Source: a virus. Taken from it: DNA of 54,859 bases. The notes beneath the pieces were generated by a model that worked only from the letters and a program-made list of their open reading frames with translations, did not search any database and was not told the origin of the DNA. Shown piece after piece: positions 50,625 to 54,859 of the stretch. Every line of letters starts with the position of its first letter. Positions within the stretch are counted from its first letter, which is position 1. The DNA lies in IMG/VR virus record IMGVR_UViG_3300020347_000834, positions 1 to 54,859 of that record; one strand, given 5' to 3'. Made by a program: the position numbers and the translations under genes.

Positions 50625-50783
50625 TTAGTACCAATTCAGGATTATGTTAGCAACTATAAAAAAATTTGTAATTACAGCCTGTAATACCAGTATAGTTCTA
50701 ATAAAAGCAATACCATCGCTTTGTCTGTCAGTTGTACCAGATTTTTCGCCCAATGCTTTGCACCAGACTTTCCAAATATTCAT
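50625..50783 (-). CDS. Small membrane protein, 52 aa
   Basis: Start at ATG 50783, overlapping the upstream stop (ATGA). MNIWKVWCKALGEKSGTTDR then a transmembrane helix (FIRTILVLQAVITNFFIVA). The N-I-W-x-V-W-C-K-A-L-G motif resembles short phage membrane proteins of unknown role. Confidence 0.6.
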   Translation of the reverse strand: MNIWKVWCKALGEKSGTTDRQSDGIAFIRTILVLQAVITNFFIVANIILNWY

Positions 50784-51058
50784 GGGCCAACATTTATCCA
50801 TATTAGACTTTGAACATAACAAATTAAACTAATCATTACTATAATCAGAACAATAGGTGCAATCCAATAATGAAGGAGAATGTTAGAGCGTATATGAATA
50901 GCGAAATAATCACTGATCGCATTGTCAATTTCGTCCTTTGAATATCCTTCATTTTTTAGTATCCAACGTAATTGTTCTTCTGTTAATTGATCTTCTTCAT
51001 CCCAGTATCTTCGCACCATAATTAAAAGTCGTTCATCTTCATCTATATTTCTGTACAT
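50780..51058 (-). CDS. Membrane protein, 92 aa
   Basis: Cytoplasmic acidic/helical N-terminal part (LTEEQLRWILKNEGYSKDEI, UBA-like) and a C-terminal transmembrane helix (about 64-82). Function unknown. Confidence 0.6.
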   Translation of the reverse strand: MYRNIDEDERLLIMVRRYWDEEDQLTEEQLRWILKNEGYSKDEIDNAISDYFAIHIRSNILLHYWIAPIVLIIVMISLICYVQSLIWINVGP

Positions 51059-51093
51059 TTTTTATCATTATTTCTACCGCCTTTTGGTAAAAA

Positions 51094-51438
51094 TTACTTA
51101 CTATATCTGCGACAACAATACCACATACCGTATTTACTCTGAGCATAACCCACATCAACTGTGACCATACTACTTTTGCTGTAACAACAATTATTATATG
51201 CTTGATCTTGAGTCCATCCACTCCCACAACCTTCATACATACCTCCATGACCACCAAAATGACTCACACAATTTCTCGATGCCATCGTATTAGCAACGCC
51301 TTGAGCCGAACCATTGTCTACAGAAGTAGCATATGTATATTGATAATTCGTACTGTTTTTCTTTCTGTTTCTTCTAGCCTCACAAACATTTGTTAATAAG
51401 GTTATTGCGATTAAACATAATACTATTTTTTTCATCAT
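51094..51438 (-). CDS. Secreted Cys-rich protein, Planctomycetes-like
   Basis: Start at ATG 51438 behind GGAGGAAATA; 114 residues with a signal peptide (to about 20). The mature part contains FGGHGGMYEGCGSGWTQDQA and NNCCYSK then GMWYCCRRY. This order (G-G...E-G-x-G...CCY...W-Y) recalls secreted planctomycete proteins. Possibly a host surface mimic. Confidence 0.6.
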   Translation of the reverse strand: MMKKIVLCLIAITLLTNVCEARRNRKKNSTNYQYTYATSVDNGSAQGVANTMASRNCVSHFGGHGGMYEGCGSGWTQDQAYNNCCYSKSSMVTVDVGYAQSKYGMWYCCRRYSK

Positions 51439-51490
51439 TATTTCCTCCATGAAATAGAAGGGGGATTGATATTATCTCACCCCCATGAGA

Positions 51491-51802
51491 TTACTTGCAA
51501 TTACAAGTATTGCCATTACAAATTGTTCTACTAAAAGTTCTTGAACGAAGAACATTGTCACATCCGTCTGTAACAGTTCTAGTTCTCGAATATGTGCTGC
51601 CTGTCTTATTGGAAGCACAATCTGTAGAACGAATAAAATATCTCCTGCCAAACAAGCCTCTACGAACCCTACAGTTGCTACTACTGCAACTACCGCAATC
51701 GCTTGAGGATGCTACGACTTCTGGGGTTGGTGCTACTGGTGCTTCACCAGCAAAAGCAGTAACAGCAAAACTTGATAAAATAAGTGCTAAAAATAGTCTC
51801 AT
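51491..51802 (-). CDS. Secreted Cys/Ser-rich protein
   Basis: Start at ATG 51802 (GGAGAAAAT upstream); 103 residues, signal peptide MRLFLALILSSFAVTAFA. Mature part rich in Cys (SDCGSCSSSNCRVRRGLFGRR, CDNVLRSRTFSRTICNGNTCNCK). No family. Likely disulfide-bonded and extracellular, paired with the gene at 51094. Confidence 0.6.
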   Translation of the reverse strand: MRLFLALILSSFAVTAFAGEAPVAPTPEVVASSSDCGSCSSSNCRVRRGLFGRRYFIRSTDCASNKTGSTYSRTRTVTDGCDNVLRSRTFSRTICNGNTCNCK

Positions 51803-51835
51803 ATTTTCTCCATAAAATAAACTAACTAACATGCC

Positions 51836-51855
51836 ATCGTAAAACATATTACGAT
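51836..51855. repeat. 7-bp perfect inverted repeat
   Basis: ATCGTAA (51836-51842) and TTACGAT (51849-51855) with a six-base spacer, upstream of the secreted-protein gene at 51802. Possible operator. Confidence 0.4.
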
Positions 51856-51866
51856 TTAAAGCAAGA

Positions 51867-52445
51867 TCAATCTAATCGTCCACTCATCTCTGTCCAAATC
51901 ATAAGGTCTGCTTGAGCCAGTGTCAAGCCGGGATAATGTGTTTCCATGAGATATTTGCATAGTCCTGCATACTTAGCATATTTTTCTGGAACCTGTGGAG
52001 TATTCTTAGGAGCATCTTTTATATCACACTTAACTCTCATCCAGTTGAGAATATGAGTATCAAGAACAACTTCGTCACAAAATTTCCTAGTATGTAACAA
52101 GAAAAATCGTGCAGTCTTTGGCCCAACACCATGAATATCCATCAGATCGTCTCTTGTGCAAGTTCTTAGGTCTAATCTTGCAGAGAAGAATAAAGCCTTA
52201 CGTATTCTATCGTACTGTCCCGTCTTATGTGCAGTTAAATAATTGTGTAGTTCCACAAGTTTAAGACTTCGTATAAATTCAAAGGGAGTCTTATCTCCTC
52301 TATTTTTTAATAGCTTCGTAACTAATCTGGAGGTAGTATCACTATTCTTTCCTGCAACAAGAATACAGAATATCCAGAAAGATTCTAGTTCAACATCTGT
52401 ACGATTGTAATTAGTAATATCTTTAGGATCAATCAAAGTTTCCAT
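51867..52445 (-). CDS. HhH-GPD DNA glycosylase/endonuclease III-like protein
   Basis: 192 residues. LMDIHGVGPKTARFFLLHTRK is a helix-hairpin-helix with a Lys, followed by VVLDTHILNWM where the family has the catalytic Asp (D-T-H). No C-terminal 4Fe-4S cluster is seen. It removes damaged bases, probably oxidised purines. Same order of elements as at 30836, so a second, divergent copy. Confidence 0.7.
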   Translation of the reverse strand: METLIDPKDITNYNRTDVELESFWIFCILVAGKNSDTTSRLVTKLLKNRGDKTPFEFIRSLKLVELHNYLTAHKTGQYDRIRKALFFSARLDLRTCTRDDLMDIHGVGPKTARFFLLHTRKFCDEVVLDTHILNWMRVKCDIKDAPKNTPQVPEKYAKYAGLCKYLMETHYPGLTLAQADLMIWTEMSGRLD

Positions 52446-52472
52446 AATATGTTCTCCAAGAGCGTTTCCTCA

Positions 52473-52500
52473 AGTATAACATATTATCGTCTTGTGTCAA
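52473..52500 (-). promoter_or_regulatory. Promoter of the glycosylase gene with CGATA element
   Basis: TTGACA (52495-52500), 16-base spacer, TATACT (52473-52478), AGACGATA in the spacer; TAAAGTTTGC upstream of the -35. Confidence 0.75.
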
Positions 52501-52514
52501 TAGCAAACTTTAAT

Positions 52515-53129
52515 TTATTTACTACTGCGTGGATGTCCCTTTGGTAGTAGATCGTTGTCTTGTTTATAACCAGAGTTTGCCGGTCTGCCTGTTCTTAGCA
52601 GTGTAAGAAAAGCATTAACTCTTGCCATAGCCCAACCATCTCGGCTCATTTTAGGAGCATGAGAAGTAGAATAAGCACCAGCACCTCTTCGATATACTGC
52701 CTTTAACATACCTAATGTAGCTTTACTACCTTTACCTTTTTTATTATGTTCGCTAACTTTATTTTTTAATTTTGTAGTAGTATTTTCATTAAAAGTAACC
52801 TTGCCTTTATCATCTTTAGCACTATCAGGCTTATTTTTCTTGCTACCTTTTTTCTGATCTTTTTTAGGCGCAGGAGTTCTACGAGGGTCTTTTGGCGCTG
52901 GCTTATCTGCTTTAGCTTTTTTCTTCTTTAAATATTCTTCATGGGTTTTACCCGGCATGAAAACATTCTTACCATTCTTATCTTTATGATTATGCATACC
53001 TTCTAATCCCATTTCTTTTGCTCTCTTCATAGCTTCACCGGGATTATCAAAAACATCTTTAGATAGTTCTTCTGCTTTTCCCTGAGTACAGCGTTCTTTA
53101 ATTGATTCAAGATATTTATTTGTATGCAT
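52515..53129 (-). CDS. Conserved basic phage protein (DUF5824-like C-terminus)
   Basis: 204 residues. N-terminal part GLEGMHNHKDKNGKNVFMPG-KTHEEY is a small conserved phage module; then a Lys/Pro-rich linker; then LKAVYRRGAGAYSTSHAPKM, GWAMARVNAFLTLLRTGRP and a DLLPKGHP end, which resembles the DUF5824 family of phage proteins. It is probably virion- or DNA-associated; exact role unknown. Confidence 0.7.
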   Translation of the reverse strand: MHTNKYLESIKERCTQGKAEELSKDVFDNPGEAMKRAKEMGLEGMHNHKDKNGKNVFMPGKTHEEYLKKKKAKADKPAPKDPRRTPAPKKDQKKGSKKNKPDSAKDDKGKVTFNENTTTKLKNKVSEHNKKGKGSKATLGMLKAVYRRGAGAYSTSHAPKMSRDGWAMARVNAFLTLLRTGRPANSGYKQDNDLLPKGHPRSSK

Positions 53130-53170
53130 AATATATGTCTCCTTTATAATAATAAAATTACACCTTTGTA

Positions 53171-53551
53171 TTAATTTTTTTTACCTTTTAAATCAGCTAT
53201 ATTTTGTGCGATATCCACTAACCTGTCCCAATTTTCATCTATGTATTTTTCTGGCCCACCCATATCAGCCTGTGCTACTGCTATCTCTTCAGTAGGAACC
53301 ATCTCAATAGCATCCCAAGGACAGACTTTAACATCATACATCTTGCCCTTATTACCGGGAACATGAATACATTGTTCACAACCTATGCAAGTAGATAGAT
53401 CAATCTCACACCATTGAGTTACTCCCTGTTTTATCTGGAATATACAATCAACAGGACATACTTCTAAACAAGCCTCGCAACCAGTACAATTATCTGCTTG
53501 AATAATTGCTAATTCTTTAGGAATCTTTTTTCTTGGTTTGTTTTTTGCCAT
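53171..53551 (-). CDS. 2[4Fe-4S] ferredoxin
   Basis: 126 residues. First cluster C22-x-x-C25-x-x-C28-x-x-x-C32, second C55-x-x-C58-x-x-C61 with the last Cys displaced to C77 by an insertion (C-P-W-D-A-I). The KKIPKELAIIQ start and CTGCEACLEVCPVDCI motif resemble planctomycete ferredoxins. It could donate electrons to an iron enzyme, such as an oxygenase or a radical-SAM enzyme. One-base overlap with the DUF1501 gene upstream. Confidence 0.8.
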   Translation of the reverse strand: MAKNKPRKKIPKELAIIQADNCTGCEACLEVCPVDCIFQIKQGVTQWCEIDLSTCIGCEQCIHVPGNKGKMYDVKVCPWDAIEMVPTEEIAVAQADMGGPEKYIDENWDRLVDIAQNIADLKGKKN

Positions 53552-54846
53552 TATGCTATAATATCATGTTGAATATTTCCAAATACATCAGTCAATCTAA
53601 AATCTCTACCGCTATATCTATATGTTAATTTACTATGGTCAATACCCATTAGATGCAATATAGTAGCATGTAAATCGTGCATGTCCATACTATCTACTGC
53701 TTTATGTCCAAAGTCATCAGTAGAACCATATCTCATACCACCTTTAATACCACCTCCCGCCATCCACATAGAAAATCCACTATTATTATGATCTCTACCT
53801 GTTGCTCCTTCTTTTATACCGGGAGTTCTACCAAACTCACTTCCAAATAATATAATTGTATCTTCAAACAATCCAGAGTCTTTTAAATCTTGGATCAAAG
53901 CTCCGATAGGTTTATCAATAGCAGTTGTATTCTTTTTTAAATTATCATTAATATTCTGGTGCATATCCCAACCACCATGACCAATCTCTACAAATCTAAC
54001 TCCTGCCTCACTAAATTTCTTAGCTAATAAACATTGTTTACCAAACTTAGCAGTAGCTTTATCATTGATACCATACTTCTGTAAGGTTTCTTGTGATTCT
54101 TTAGATATATCAACAGTATTAGGAACACTTGTCTGCATTCTAAAAGCTAACTCATAACTCTCAATCAATCCTTCTAGTCTACTATTCTCCGCACCATCTT
54201 TTAGGTGCATCTGATTAAAGTCTCTTAATAAATCTAAATCTTTTCTTTGTCTGTCTTTAGTTGTAGATGTATTTACAAGATTGGGTATAGCACTTTTACT
54301 ACCAGCATTAATAGCAGTACCTTGATATACTGCCGGTAAGAATGAACTACCATAATTATCTGGCCCAATGTTAGCATCTATAGTTATAAACCCCGGTAAC
54401 TCTTTATTCTCTGTGCCTAATCCATACAATAACCAACTACCCATACTAGGTCTACTGAATTGAAAATTACCAGTATGCAATAAACTTCTGGCTTGATTAT
54501 GATTACCTGTTTTACTCTTCATACCATTCAACAAACATAAATCATCTGCGTGTTTACGCAAGTGTGGGAAGTTCTCGCTAATTTCTATACCACTATCTCC
54601 TGCTGGAGTTAAAGGTACTCCCGGTTTCATAATCTTTCTACCTTTACTTACAGGATCATCTATACCTGCTTTTTCCACCATTAAAGGCTTATGATCAAAA
54701 GTATCAGTATGAGTCATACCACCATTCATATACATGAATATAACTCTCTTATTACTTTTCAGAGCCTCTTCTGCCATCAATCCTTTTAAAGCTAACATAC
54801 CGAAACCAAAACTACTGGCTTGTAATAAATTTCTTCTATTTAACAT
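53551..54846 (-). CDS. DUF1501 protein with Tat-like signal
   Basis: 431 residues, complete, GGAGAATTTCGTA before the ATG at 54846. The start MLNRRNLLQASSFGFGMLAL has a twin-arginine-type R4-R5. FMYMNGGMTHTDTFD, DDLCLLNGMKS, FVEIGHGGWDMH and LFGSEFGRTPG are DUF1501 hallmarks; the family belongs to the alkaline phosphatase/sulfatase fold and is greatly expanded in Planctomycetes, usually next to DUF1549/DUF1553 genes, absent here. Export and function in a phage context are unknown; the family's usual length is about 430-480 residues. Confidence 0.85.
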   Translation of the reverse strand: MLNRRNLLQASSFGFGMLALKGLMAEEALKSNKRVIFMYMNGGMTHTDTFDHKPLMVEKAGIDDPVSKGRKIMKPGVPLTPAGDSGIEISENFPHLRKHADDLCLLNGMKSKTGNHNQARSLLHTGNFQFSRPSMGSWLLYGLGTENKELPGFITIDANIGPDNYGSSFLPAVYQGTAINAGSKSAIPNLVNTSTTKDRQRKDLDLLRDFNQMHLKDGAENSRLEGLIESYELAFRMQTSVPNTVDISKESQETLQKYGINDKATAKFGKQCLLAKKFSEAGVRFVEIGHGGWDMHQNINDNLKKNTTAIDKPIGALIQDLKDSGLFEDTIILFGSEFGRTPGIKEGATGRDHNNSGFSMWMAGGGIKGGMRYGSTDDFGHKAVDSMDMHDLHATILHLMGIDHSKLTYRYSGRDFRLTDVFGNIQHDIIA

Positions 54847-54859
54847 TACGAAATTCTCC

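Noticed and set aside
51039-51257. Minus-strand ORF of 72 codons
   Set aside because: Out-of-frame shadow of the secreted protein at 51094, which has a signal peptide and a strong ribosome-binding site.
51495-51815. Plus-strand ORF of 106 codons
   Set aside because: Antisense to the secreted Cys/Ser-rich protein; Leu-rich low-complexity translation.
1-54859. CRISPR array
   Set aside because: No regularly spaced direct repeats of suitable length were seen.
53140-54859. Bacterial chromosome insertion or chimeric end
   Set aside because: Base composition, gene spacing and start signals are like the rest of the window; only an extended assembly could show a junction.

Overview
The window reads as one continuous piece of a large, AT-rich tailed-phage genome. 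Evidence for a phage: about 100 densely packed genes, most under 150 codons, with ATGA/TAATG-type overlaps; homologues of T4 rIIA and rIIB side by side; its own ATP-dependent DNA ligase, ThyX, RuvB-like helicase, UV endonuclease, HhH-GPD glycosylases and HNH endonuclease; a tRNA and a complete tmRNA. No terminase, capsid, tail, polymerase or integrase gene is visible, so this is only part of the genome. Several genes carry Planctomycetes hallmarks (a DUF1559 prepilin-like protein, a DUF1501 protein, a ferredoxin, small Cys- or Pro-rich secreted proteins). The inferred host is therefore a planctomycete, although a planctomycete mobile element of another kind cannot be formally excluded.

Layout. 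1-2024 (minus): a partial 2OG-Fe(II) oxygenase, a macro-domain-like protein and small zinc or charged proteins. 2204-7774 (plus): glycan cassette 1, with HtrL/YibB-type, GlcNAc-type and GT25-type glycosyltransferases and a methyltransferase, then a small secreted protein. 7764-8687 (minus): a subtilase. 8749-13513 (plus): glycan cassette 2, with two cupins, a methyltransferase, a GT9-like/GT29-like fusion, a HAD phosphatase and a split HldE-like kinase and nucleotidyltransferase that suggest activated-heptose synthesis. 13515-19069 (minus): a secreted trypsin-like protease, HNH, GT25, an actin-like ATPase with a membrane partner, an SDR, RuvB and unknown genes. 19217-22737: rIIB and rIIA. 22820-27876: nucleotide-sugar epimerase and 4,6-dehydratase, prepilin-like protein, small membrane proteins. 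27925-27998: tRNA-Leu(UAA). 28004-30253: an HTH protein and an envelope set (CAP domain, HExxH protein, thioredoxin, PspC). 30321-31537: microproteins and a DNA glycosylase. 31617-38822: glycan cassette 3, with three sulfotransferases, several glycosyltransferases and a second 2OG oxygenase. 38815-45859: DNA ligase, tmRNA, HTH protein, UvdE, a nuclease-like protein and ThyX. 45849-51802: a field of very small genes. 51867-54846: a second glycosylase, a basic phage protein, ferredoxin and DUF1501 protein.

How the parts fit. Two or three glycan cassettes could together build a decorated, possibly heptose-containing and sulfated, surface or virion glycan; both nucleotide-sugar enzymes lie between them. 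A family of sigma70-like promoters on the minus strand drives mainly DNA-metabolism and rII genes. Each has a floating CGATA-type element in its spacer, suggesting one shared repressor or regulator. The tmRNA and tRNA support translation on an AT-rich genome. Secreted proteases, a CAP protein and a thioredoxin point to remodelling of the host envelope.
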